The position numbers and the translations under genes were made by a program. A model generated the notes under the pieces. That model was not told the origin of the DNA. It did no database searches and worked only from the letters and a program-made list of their open reading frames with translations. Below, in pieces: positions 1-7,607 of a DNA stretch of 8,646 nucleotides. Each line of letters starts with the position of its first letter. The first letter of the stretch is position 1. The DNA comes from an uncultured Muribaculaceae bacterium (GTDB taxonomy: Bacteria; Bacteroidota; Bacteroidia; Bacteroidales; Muribaculaceae), in contig CAMWUM010000070.1 in assembly GCA_947177435.1 (NCBI GenBank), positions 1 through 8,646 on the forward strand. Direction: 5' to 3'.

Positions 1-1
1 G

Positions 2-1033
<1,032 letters not shown>

Positions 1034-1064
1034 TAGCAGTTTTCATAATAAATATTTTTCAACC

Positions 1065-1100
1065 GCCTGTGGCACCCCGTTGTGCCGCAGGCTTTTTTTT
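1065..1100 (+). terminator. Rho-independent terminator of clpB
   Basis: An 11-bp stem (1065-1075 with 1082-1092, one internal T/G wobble) with a 6-base loop is followed directly by eight T (1093-1100), 31 bases after the clpB stop. The T-tract lies on the clpB side, so it serves clpB. Read on the minus strand the same hairpin begins 12 bases after the stop of the convergent DUF1593 gene. There it has an A-tract before it and only an A/T-rich, not T-only, stretch behind it, so it would be at best a weaker terminator in that direction. Confidence 0.93.
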
Positions 1101-1103
1101 GTG

Positions 1104-2513
1104 TCAATAAGGAGCCATCGCTTGCGGCAAGACCGAGACGATTATTCTGCGGTAGGCAGGTAGGGTGAACGGGCCATCGTCATGAGCCTCGCAAACGATT
1201 TGGATGCTCTTGCCTGCAGTGCCTTCTGGGATTAGGAATTGGGCAACGGGCGCTTCACCGAGGTCGGCAACGGAGAATTCACTGACCTCGGGCTGGAGCC
1301 ACCAGTTGAAGCGAATATTGTCGCCGTCGCGGTCGGTCGAGGCGGACGCGTCGAGCGTAACGGTTTGTCCGGGCAACGCGTAGATATTGATTGGGGCAAT
1401 GCCGCCGATGCCGTTGATTGTCAGGTCTGGATTTACATTGCCGGCGCCGGTGTCAGCCCACTGCATACGGGCGGCGAAGTCGCTGAACTCGTCGGGGTAA
1501 AACCGCTTTTCGTAGGCGTCGGAGATGCCTTTGACCGGCGCGTGCCAGTTGGTCCAAGCATAGGTGGTGCTGTCGGGGCTGAGGGCATATACGTGGTATC
1601 CACCCCAGCCGATTTGCTCGGGGCGGTCGGGATTGTTGAGGCCATTGGGCATGACGTGCAGGAAACTCGGCGTGTCGCCCTCTACGCCCCATTTGTAGGT
1701 GGGATAAACCTTTCCCATCTCGCCTTTGCCTTGGATTAGGCTGGCGTACTTGTCCCAGTTCTGCACGCCGAGGCCGTTCTGATTGAGCCATGCCGATTCG
1801 TCCCAGATGAATAGCAAATCATCCTTGAACTCACGGCGCATCCACTGATGCGAACTATAATCGCGCTGCATGCGCATGCTGTACTGCATATCCTGGTCGG
1901 TGATTGTATAGATGCGCAGTTTGTGCAGGTAGGCCGCCAATTGCTCGGGTGTGCATTGCTGCTGCAGCCGCCACAGCGCCTGGGCCAGCGTGTTGCTGCC
2001 GCCCCACGACAGCACCCATATCGGGCGGTCGTCGTCCTCGTTGAGCAGGCGGATGATTTGTTCGCTGCCGGGAGAATCGTTGTCCTCACCAATCACGCCG
2101 ATGCCGGCGCGTCGGCTGCCCATCATAGCTCGGCTGGCGATGTATTCGGTGCTTGGCCAATAGCCGAGTTGCTGTTTTCCGTTCTCCTCCTCGATATTCA
2201 AGAAACTTTCCTGTCCCGAGCGCTTCATAAGGTTGTGCACGTCCTTGCCGTATGCCTCAATTACGCGGTCGAGGTACACGGCCCAGTCCTCGGGGTAAGG
2301 GTCGCAATTCCATCCGATGGTGGTGCATATCGCTTCGATTTCAAAGCGGTCGGCATAGGCCAGCAAGCGCACGGCCGACTCGTTGTCGTCAGGCTCAACA
2401 TCGGCCGGGCCAATGTCAGTCATAATCACCACCCTGGGTTTTAGGTCGTCGGGTGTGGCCTGCACGACAGCCGCTCCCATAATAAAGGCGGCCGGGAGGA
2501 GAAGTTTTTTCAT
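1104..2513 (-). CDS. Exported DUF1593 / Sde182-type nucleoside-hydrolase-like protein
   Basis: A 469-residue exported protein. Residues 1-19 form a signal peptide (MKK, hydrophobic core, cleavage likely after VQA). The N-terminal domain (about 27-350) resembles inosine-uridine nucleoside hydrolases. VVIMTDIG with Asp33 and the pair Asp42-Asp43 recalls the family's metal-binding DTDPGxDD, and EIEAICTTIGWN (58-69) and SWGGSNTLAQAL (169-180) match its conserved strands. An insertion separates Asp33 from Asp42-43, as I recall for the DUF1593 branch. Residues about 360-464 form an all-beta Ig/PKD-like domain (VTLDASASTDRDGD, then IIVSVLP), matching the Sde182 C-terminal domain. The family is named after a Saccharophagus protein described as cellulose-binding; the true substrate is unknown to me, and a glycan or glycoside is as likely as a nucleoside. 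It is the last gene of the cluster, 12 bases after tdk, and converges with clpB. The start is supported by the signal peptide. The stop is TGA. Confidence 0.88.
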   Translation of the reverse strand: MKKLLLPAAFIMGAAVVQATPDDLKPRVVIMTDIGPADVEPDDNESAVRLLAYADRFEIEAICTTIGWNCDPYPEDWAVYLDRVIEAYGKDVHNLMKRSGQESFLNIEEENGKQQLGYWPSTEYIASRAMMGSRRAGIGVIGEDNDSPGSEQIIRLLNEDDDRPIWVLSWGGSNTLAQALWRLQQQCTPEQLAAYLHKLRIYTITDQDMQYSMRMQRDYSSHQWMRREFKDDLLFIWDESAWLNQNGLGVQNWDKYASLIQGKGEMGKVYPTYKWGVEGDTPSFLHVMPNGLNNPDRPEQIGWGGYHVYALSPDSTTYAWTNWHAPVKGISDAYEKRFYPDEFSDFAARMQWADTGAGNVNPDLTINGIGGIAPINIYALPGQTVTLDASASTDRDGDNIRFNWWLQPEVSEFSVADLGEAPVAQFLIPEGTAGKSIQIVCEAHDDGPFTLPAYRRIIVSVLPQAMAPY

Positions 2514-2525
2514 GGCGGGTTTGGA

Positions 2526-3146
2526 TTAGAATAAGGGGAGGGCGTCGCGCGAGGCTTGCTCGATGCGCTTGTTGCGCCAGCAGCGGCGGCAAACGGCCAC
2601 GTAGCGGTCATCACCGCCAATTTCGACTTGTGCGCCTTCCTCCACGAAGTCGCCGTGCTGGTCGATACGGGCGTTGATGATGGTCTTGCGGCCGCAGTTG
2701 CAGGTAGACTTGATCTCGTCGATGCTGTCGGCCAGTTCGAACAGGCGTCGCGAACCTTCGAATAGGTGGCTTTGGAAGTCGGTGCGCAGGCCGTAGCAGA
2801 TGACGTTGCTGCCGTAGACATCGACAATGCGTGCCAACTGGTCGACCTGGGCCTCGGTGAGGAATTGCGCCTCGTCCACGAGGTACCAGTCAACCACGAC
2901 GCCAGTCTTTTCGTGCATTTCCTTGGCGCGCTCAAATAGGTTGGTGTCGGAGTAAATCCATTCGCACTTGCGCTCGATGCCGATGCGAGAGCGTATCACG
3001 CTGTCACCCTCGCGTGTGTCGATCACGGGCTTGAGGCAGACGAAGCAGAGTTTGCGCTCCTCAAAATTGTATGCGGTAGCCAGCAGGATGGCGGTTTTGG
3101 CCGAGCCCATCGTGCCGTAGCGGAAATATAGTTTTCCTTTTTTCAT
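2526..3146 (-). CDS. tdk: Thymidine kinase
   Basis: Phosphorylates thymidine to dTMP with ATP in the cytoplasm (pyrimidine salvage). The 206 residues have the usual type II TK length. Visible are the P-loop GTMGSAKT (11-18), IDTREGDSVIRSRIG (42-56), the catalytic-base segment LVDEAQFL (89-96, Glu92), CYGLRTDF (117-124), and a zinc site made by CNCGRK (Cys149, Cys151) and VCRRC (Cys186, Cys189). IGGDDRYV (177-184) belongs to the nucleoside-binding lasso. Two oddities: the glycine before the P-loop lysine is Ala16, and the last zinc ligand is Cys where E. coli Tdk has His. Overall it resembles the E. coli/Firmicutes branch (ELKTxCxCGRK, CYGLRTDF) rather than the Tdk usual in Bacteroides, which as I remember it has GSMFSGKT and CVKCG. 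The ATG follows the lipoprotein stop after one base, so translation is probably coupled. Identity is firm; the atypical branch is from memory. Confidence 0.95.
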   Translation of the reverse strand: MKKGKLYFRYGTMGSAKTAILLATAYNFEERKLCFVCLKPVIDTREGDSVIRSRIGIERKCEWIYSDTNLFERAKEMHEKTGVVVDWYLVDEAQFLTEAQVDQLARIVDVYGSNVICYGLRTDFQSHLFEGSRRLFELADSIDEIKSTCNCGRKTIINARIDQHGDFVEEGAQVEIGGDDRYVAVCRRCWRNKRIEQASRDALPLF

Positions 3147-3147
3147 G

Positions 3148-4086
3148 TTATTTGCGGAAATAGCTGAGGTATCCCTCTTCGAACAGGAGGTAGACGCCGT
3201 CGGAGTACGACCAGTATTCGACCATGCCGGCGGTGGTGGCGCGCTGCCCCACGGTCTGGGGCGTGCCCAGGGCCAGGCGGCACTCGTCGCGGGTCATGCC
3301 GAGCTTGACGAGGGAGTGTGAAATGAGGTCCCACGTCTCGTCGTCCATGCGAGGGAATTGGTCGCGGGGATTATTGAATGCGAAGAGGGTGAAGAAGTTG
3401 CGGGTGGATGTGCGGGCATTGCCGACAGTCATGTACATCGAGTATAGTTCATCTGGCTTGCCATCGAGCGGGTGGAACACCACGCGCACGGGGTAGATGG
3501 CGCTCCCGGGAGCCACGTCCACAATCTCAGCCTCGACGTAGCGCAGTCCGTTGACAGCTTGCGAACCGTCGGCCGTGTACCAGTGGGGCGTGACCACGAA
3601 GTATTTCTGACCGGCGAGCTGTTTTTTGACGGCATCGACGATTGACATTTCTATGGTGAACGGCACCTCGAGCTGCTGGCGGGCGGCCACCTCGGCGTAA
3701 GGCAGGTTGTCGCGGTAAAAGACGCTCTCGCCAGATGGTGTTACGAATTCAATCTCAGTCACTTCCTGACCGGTGACAGACGGCACGGGGCGGATGGCGT
3801 GAAACGCCACCTCCTGGCCGGCCAGCGCGCTCATGTCGGCAGTGGATGAGAATACGATTGAGGCCTTCGGGTCGGCTACGTAGAATTTCTTGCCGGGCTG
3901 CCACTCGGTCGGGGGCTGCGGACCAATCTCGGATAGGAAAGCCTGCTCGGCCGACGGCTGCGCTGTGGCGTTGGCGCGCTTGACGTCGGAGTATGTGATT
4001 TTGGGCGTGCTTTCCACGCCGGTGAAGCACCCCGCCATGACCAGGGCCATGGCGGAGCACGCAATTATCGTCGTTACTTTACGCAC
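3148..4086 (-). CDS. Lipoprotein with BamE/SmpA-like C-terminal segment, function unknown
   Basis: A 312-residue predicted lipoprotein. Residues 1-19 are a type II signal peptide ending in the lipobox VMAG before Cys20. The residues after Cys (FTGVES) lack the acidic run of Bacteroidota surface-export signals, so a periplasm-facing position is inferred. The middle (about 60-240) is a beta-rich region I cannot assign. The C-terminal 60 residues, with LGMTRDECRLALGTPQ (262-277) followed by a WSY strand pair, have the pattern GMT...LGTP...W.Y of BamE/SmpA/OmlA and related small envelope folds. This is a resemblance, not proof of a role in outer-membrane assembly. The start is GTG at 4086-4084; the next in-frame ATG (residue 13) would destroy the signal peptide. 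The gene overlaps the 3' end of the prolyl oligopeptidase by 13 bases and ends one base before tdk. Both joints suggest one transcript with coupled translation. Confidence 0.85.
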   Translation of the reverse strand: MRKVTTIIACSAMALVMAGCFTGVESTPKITYSDVKRANATAQPSAEQAFLSEIGPQPPTEWQPGKKFYVADPKASIVFSSTADMSALAGQEVAFHAIRPVPSVTGQEVTEIEFVTPSGESVFYRDNLPYAEVAARQQLEVPFTIEMSIVDAVKKQLAGQKYFVVTPHWYTADGSQAVNGLRYVEAEIVDVAPGSAIYPVRVVFHPLDGKPDELYSMYMTVGNARTSTRNFFTLFAFNNPRDQFPRMDDETWDLISHSLVKLGMTRDECRLALGTPQTVGQRATTAGMVEYWSYSDGVYLLFEEGYLSYFRK

Positions 4087-6206
4087 TTGTAGCCAAGGTT
4101 GTAGAAGATGAACGAGTAGATGTCGGCGTATTCGTCAATCACCTTGGCCACAGGCTTGCCGGCGCCGTGGCCGGCCTTGGAGTCGATGCGGATGATCTTG
4201 GGAGCCGAGCCGGTGTTGGCGGCCTGCAGGGCGGCAGCGTACTTGTAAGAGTGCGCGGGCACGACGCGGTCGTCATGGTCGGCAGTAGTGACGAGGATGG
4301 CGGGGTAGGGGGTGCCGTCGTTGCTGATGTTGTGGGCGGGAGAGTAGGCGGCGAGATAGCGTGCCATTTCCTCCGAGTCGGCTGATGTGCCGTAGTCGGT
4401 GGCCCAGTTCCAGCCGATGGTGAAGAGATGGTAACGCATCATGTCCATCACGCCCACGCGGGGAATGGCCACCTTGAACAGGTCGGGGCGCAGGTTGACG
4501 CAGGCTCCCACGAGCAGGCCGCCGTTGCTGCCGCCCTCGATTGTCATAAGGTCCTTGGTGGTCCAGCCCTCGTTAATCATGTACTCGGCCGCGGCGATGA
4601 AGTCTGCGAATACGTTGAGCTTGTTGAGTTTGGTGCCTTGCAAGTGCCAGGGCTCGCCGTACTCGTTGCCGCCTCTCAGGTTGGCCTGAGCGTAGATGCC
4701 GCCGTTTTCGAGCCAGAGAATGCGGTTGGCCGAGAAGCCGGGGTTAAGCGTGATGTTGAAGCCGCCGTAGCCGTAGAGGTACACGGGGTTCTTGCCGTCG
4801 CGCTGCAGGCCCTTCTTGTAGGTGATGAACATAGGTATCTTCGTGCCGTCGGCCGAGGGGTAGAATACCTGCTCAGTCACGTAGTCGTCTTGATTGAAGC
4901 CCTTGATGTCAGAGGTCTGGTAGAGTTCGGTGGCGTTGGTATTGACGTTGTAGCGGTACTGCGTCGAGGGATAGGTGAACGAGGCGAACGAGTAATACAC
5001 CTCGGGCGTCTTTTTGCTCGACGAGATGCCGACCACGCCGTATGTAGGCAGCGAGATTTCGCGCAGGCGCTTGCCTTTCATATTGTGGACGTACACGCGG
5101 TTGGCGGCGTCTTTGTCGTAGGTGAGCAGCATCTTGTCAGCGGCGAGGTTCACGCTGGTGAGGATGTCGCCCTGCTCCTTGACCACCGTTTTCCATCCCT
5201 TGCGGTCAGCGGCCTTGTTGAGGGGAATAGCCACTACGCGGCCAAGAGGGGCGTCGATGGTGGTGCGCATGTAGATGGTGCCGTCGATTACGTCGATGGG
5301 GTAGGCCTCAAACTCCATTGAGGGCTCGATTACCTGCCAATCTGCACCGGGGTGGCGCAGATCCTTGACTTTGAGCGAGGACTCGGGGCCTTGGCCGCTC
5401 TCGTAGACGAAAAGGGCCGAGCCGTCTTCGCTCACCTCAGCCTGCACGAAATAGAGCGGGTCGGGGCTGTCGTATGCTATGGCGTCGCTGGCCTGAGGCT
5501 GGCCGATTTTGTGGAAGTAGACGCGGTGGCCGTCGTTGACGGTCGAGAAAGCCTTGTCTTGCTGCTCGGGAGCCGGGTATGCGCTGTAATAGAAGCCCTC
5601 GTCGCCAAGCCATGACGCGCCGGTGAACTTAGCCCAAACGATGTGGTCGTCGAGCAGGCGTCGGGTGGCAGTCTCCATCACGTAAATCTCGGTCCAGTCG
5701 CTGCCGCTGCGCGAGATGGTGTATGCGGTGTATTTGCCCGAGGGCGACATATATACTCCGGTGAGGGCCACGGTGCCGTCTTCGCTGAGCGAGTTGGGGT
5801 CGAGAAATTCCTCCATCTCGCCGCCGGGCTTGTCCATGCGGTAGAGTACAGACTGGTTGCGTAGGCCATCGTTCTCAAACACATAGTATTTGCCGTCGTT
5901 TTCAAGGGCGGGGAGGCCGTGCTTGTGGTAGTTATTGAGCTCGGTCAGACGCTCCTTGATGGTCTGGCGGTAAGGAATCTGCATTAGGTAGGCCGTGGTG
6001 AGGGCGCGTTCCTGTTCCACCCACAACTGTGTGGCGGCTGCTGTCTCGTCCTCGAGGGGGCGGTACGGGTCAGCCACGGTCAGGCCGAAATACGTGTCGG
6101 TGGTGCCGTCGGCCGGGGCAGTGGGATAGGGTATGTCGAGGAAATTGCGGGCATCGGCCTGCGATGCCATGAGCGCGAGGGCTGACATGATGGCTATTCG
6201 TTTCAT
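4074..6206 (-). CDS. Exported prolyl oligopeptidase (serine peptidase family S9A)
   Basis: A 710-residue prolyl oligopeptidase, which cuts short peptides after proline. Residues 1-19 (MKRIAIM, hydrophobic core, QADA) are a signal peptide, so it acts in the periplasm or outside. Residues about 25-75 are the N-terminal part of the peptidase domain (VADPYRPLED, LWVEQE). About 80-445 form the beta-propeller that filters substrate size. About 446-710 form the alpha/beta hydrolase. The catalytic triad is Ser560 (EGGSNGGLL), Asp645 (TADHDDRVVP) and His680 (KAGHGAGKP). Trp601 (TIGWNWATDYG) matches the Trp that stacks on the substrate proline in porcine POP, Arg647 matches its substrate-binding Arg643, and YGYGGFN carries the oxyanion Tyr. 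These point to true prolyl specificity rather than oligopeptidase B. The frame stays open 63 codons further upstream inside lysC, but only this ATG gives a signal peptide. It lies 17 bases after lysC and overlaps the lipoprotein gene by 13. Confidence 0.95.
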   Translation of the reverse strand: MKRIAIMSALALMASQADARNFLDIPYPTAPADGTTDTYFGLTVADPYRPLEDETAAATQLWVEQERALTTAYLMQIPYRQTIKERLTELNNYHKHGLPALENDGKYYVFENDGLRNQSVLYRMDKPGGEMEEFLDPNSLSEDGTVALTGVYMSPSGKYTAYTISRSGSDWTEIYVMETATRRLLDDHIVWAKFTGASWLGDEGFYYSAYPAPEQQDKAFSTVNDGHRVYFHKIGQPQASDAIAYDSPDPLYFVQAEVSEDGSALFVYESGQGPESSLKVKDLRHPGADWQVIEPSMEFEAYPIDVIDGTIYMRTTIDAPLGRVVAIPLNKAADRKGWKTVVKEQGDILTSVNLAADKMLLTYDKDAANRVYVHNMKGKRLREISLPTYGVVGISSSKKTPEVYYSFASFTYPSTQYRYNVNTNATELYQTSDIKGFNQDDYVTEQVFYPSADGTKIPMFITYKKGLQRDGKNPVYLYGYGGFNITLNPGFSANRILWLENGGIYAQANLRGGNEYGEPWHLQGTKLNKLNVFADFIAAAEYMINEGWTTKDLMTIEGGSNGGLLVGACVNLRPDLFKVAIPRVGVMDMMRYHLFTIGWNWATDYGTSADSEEMARYLAAYSPAHNISNDGTPYPAILVTTADHDDRVVPAHSYKYAAALQAANTGSAPKIIRIDSKAGHGAGKPVAKVIDEYADIYSFIFYNLGYKCVK

Positions 6207-6223
6207 TGTTAGCGAGTTTGGGA

Positions 6224-7546
6224 TTAATCGTGGCGCGGGAAGAGTGACTGCGACAGGCATTTTAGGGCGCGTATCTTGTCCTCCTTGCGCACGACCATTG
6301 ATATGTTGTAGTTGCTGCCGCCGTACGAAATCATGCGCACGGGGATGTCGCGCAGGGCCTCCACGGCCTTGGCTTCGAAGCCTTTGTTGTGCCACTCGAG
6401 GTCTCCGACCACGCAGATGATCACCATGTCCTTGTCGACGGTGACAGTGCCGAAGTGTTTGAGCTGGTCGACGATGGCTGCCAGGTGGCGGTCGTCGTCG
6501 ATGGTGACGGTCACGCCCACCTCCGAGGTGGCTATCATGTCGATGGGGGTGTGGAAGTTGTCAAAGGTCTCGAACACCTTGTGCAGGAAGCCGTAGGCCA
6601 ACAGCATGCGTCCGCTCTTGATTTTGATGGCGGTGATGTTGTCCTTGGCTGCCACAGCCTTGATGGTGCGTGTGGGCGGGATGTTGCAGATGAGGGTGCC
6701 GGGTGCGTCCGGCTCCATAGTGTTTAGCAGGCGCACGGGTATATCGCCCAGTTTGGCGGGGAGCACGCACGACGGGTGCAGAATCTTTGCGCCGAAATAT
6801 GCGAGTTCGGCAGCCTCTTCGAAGTGCAGGATGCTTACGGGCTCGGTGCCCTCGACATAGCGCGGGTCGTTGTTATGCATGCCGTCAATATCGGTCCAGA
6901 TCTGCACCTCGCGGGCGTCGACAATCGAACCGATGAGCGAAGCCGTGTAGTCGCTGCCGCCTCGGCGGAGGTTGTCGACCTTGCCCAGGTGATTGCGGCA
7001 GATGTAGCCCTGAGTTATGATTACGTCGGCTTGGTCTGCATATTCGAGTTCGCGTGTGAGGTGGCTGCGGATGTACGGCATGTCGGGCTCGCCGTTTTCG
7101 AGAGTGCGCATGTATTCGAGAGCCGGTATTACTGCGGAGTTTATGCCAATAGACCGCAAGTATATGTCCATCAGTGATGTAGACATAAGTTCACCCTGTG
7201 CAAGTATCTCCTTCTCCTCGGCGATGCCAAACGGCTGGAGCGACATGCGGCGTATCAGGTCGAAACTTTTGCTAAGGCGTTTCCAGGCCTCTTCGACGTC
7301 TGCGTCAGTTGAGTAAAGATCAGCCACAACGCCTCGGTATTTGAGTTCCAGGCCGTTGAGCGTCTCCTGCGCGCCGGGCACATTGCCCTTGCTGTAATAG
7401 TCGGCGATTTCGACCAGCGTGTTGGTGGTGCCTGACATAGCCGAAAGCACAACAATATTCTTGCCGCGCTCAACTATCAGCTGGGCCACCTTCTTGATGC
7501 GCTCGGGCGTGCCGACCGAAGTGCCTCCAAACTTTAAAACCTTCAT
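6224..7546 (-). CDS. lysC: Aspartokinase, monofunctional, LysC (AKIII) type
   Basis: Phosphorylates aspartate to aspartyl phosphate, the first step to lysine, diaminopimelate, threonine and methionine. The protein has 440 residues, close to E. coli LysC (449), with no homoserine dehydrogenase fused. The kinase domain (1 to about 290) has KFGGTSVG (5-12), [12 protein letters not shown] (35-46), ITQGYI (177-182), [13 protein letters not shown] (194-206), [13 protein letters not shown] (217-229) and [14 protein letters not shown] (245-258). Two ACT domains follow, from about 303. The first has GFLHKVFE and [13 protein letters not shown] (338-350), resembling the lysine-binding ACT of AKIII; the second has [13 protein letters not shown] (407-419). 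Lysine feedback is therefore likely but not shown. It is the first gene of the minus-strand cluster, 18 bases past the fumarase hairpin, leaving no space for a lysine riboswitch or T-box leader. The ATG at 7546 directly precedes the KFGGTSVG core, so the start is sure. No lysine-pathway partner lies next to it in this window. Confidence 0.95.
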   Translation of the reverse strand: MKVLKFGGTSVGTPERIKKVAQLIVERGKNIVVLSAMSGTTNTLVEIADYYSKGNVPGAQETLNGLELKYRGVVADLYSTDADVEEAWKRLSKSFDLIRRMSLQPFGIAEEKEILAQGELMSTSLMDIYLRSIGINSAVIPALEYMRTLENGEPDMPYIRSHLTRELEYADQADVIITQGYICRNHLGKVDNLRRGGSDYTASLIGSIVDAREVQIWTDIDGMHNNDPRYVEGTEPVSILHFEEAAELAYFGAKILHPSCVLPAKLGDIPVRLLNTMEPDAPGTLICNIPPTRTIKAVAAKDNITAIKIKSGRMLLAYGFLHKVFETFDNFHTPIDMIATSEVGVTVTIDDDRHLAAIVDQLKHFGTVTVDKDMVIICVVGDLEWHNKGFEAKAVEALRDIPVRMISYGGSNYNISMVVRKEDKIRALKCLSQSLFPRHD

Positions 7547-7553
7547 TTATACT

Positions 7554-7595
7554 AAAATATATAAGGTGGGGATGCGTTGTGTACGCATCCCCACC
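7554..7595 (-). terminator. Hairpin terminator after fumarase gene
   Basis: Read on the minus strand, a perfect 13-bp stem (7595-7583 with 7577-7565, arm GGTGGGGATGCGT) closes a 5-base loop and is followed by the T/A-rich tail TTATATATTTT. It starts 12 bases after the fumarase stop. The stem is very stable; the tail is U-rich but broken by A, so efficiency is uncertain. It ends only 18 bases before the lysC ATG, so it may act as a partial terminator that sets read-through into lysC. Confidence 0.85.
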
Positions 7596-7607
7596 AGACA
7601 GATGCTG

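Noticed and set aside
2526..4086. Frameshift or pseudogene suspected from the 13-nt overlap and 1-nt gap around the lipoprotein gene
   Set aside because: The prolyl oligopeptidase ends at normal family length, the lipoprotein has a complete type II signal peptide, and Tdk starts at the expected residue, so these are ordinary operon overlaps.
4428..5321. 297-codon open frame antisense to the prolyl oligopeptidase
   Set aside because: It lies inside a gene with an intact triad and conserved motifs; the translation is Val/Gly/His-rich like the other antisense frames here, and no other gene signal supports it.
6207..6395. 63-codon upstream extension of the prolyl oligopeptidase frame
   Set aside because: It overlaps the conserved second ACT domain of LysC, is Arg/Pro-rich, and would bury the clear signal peptide that starts at 6206.
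7554..7561. Bacteroidota -7 element TATATTTT before lysC
   Set aside because: The last base differs from TAnnTTTG, no TTTG lies at the expected -33 distance, and the transcript would start at about the ATG. It is also simply the T/A tail of the hairpin. Kept only as a possibility in a finding.
7547..7607. Lysine riboswitch or T-box leader before lysC
   Set aside because: The spacer is only 61 bases, mostly taken by a simple hairpin; there is no space for the multi-helix junction of a lysine riboswitch nor for a T-box.
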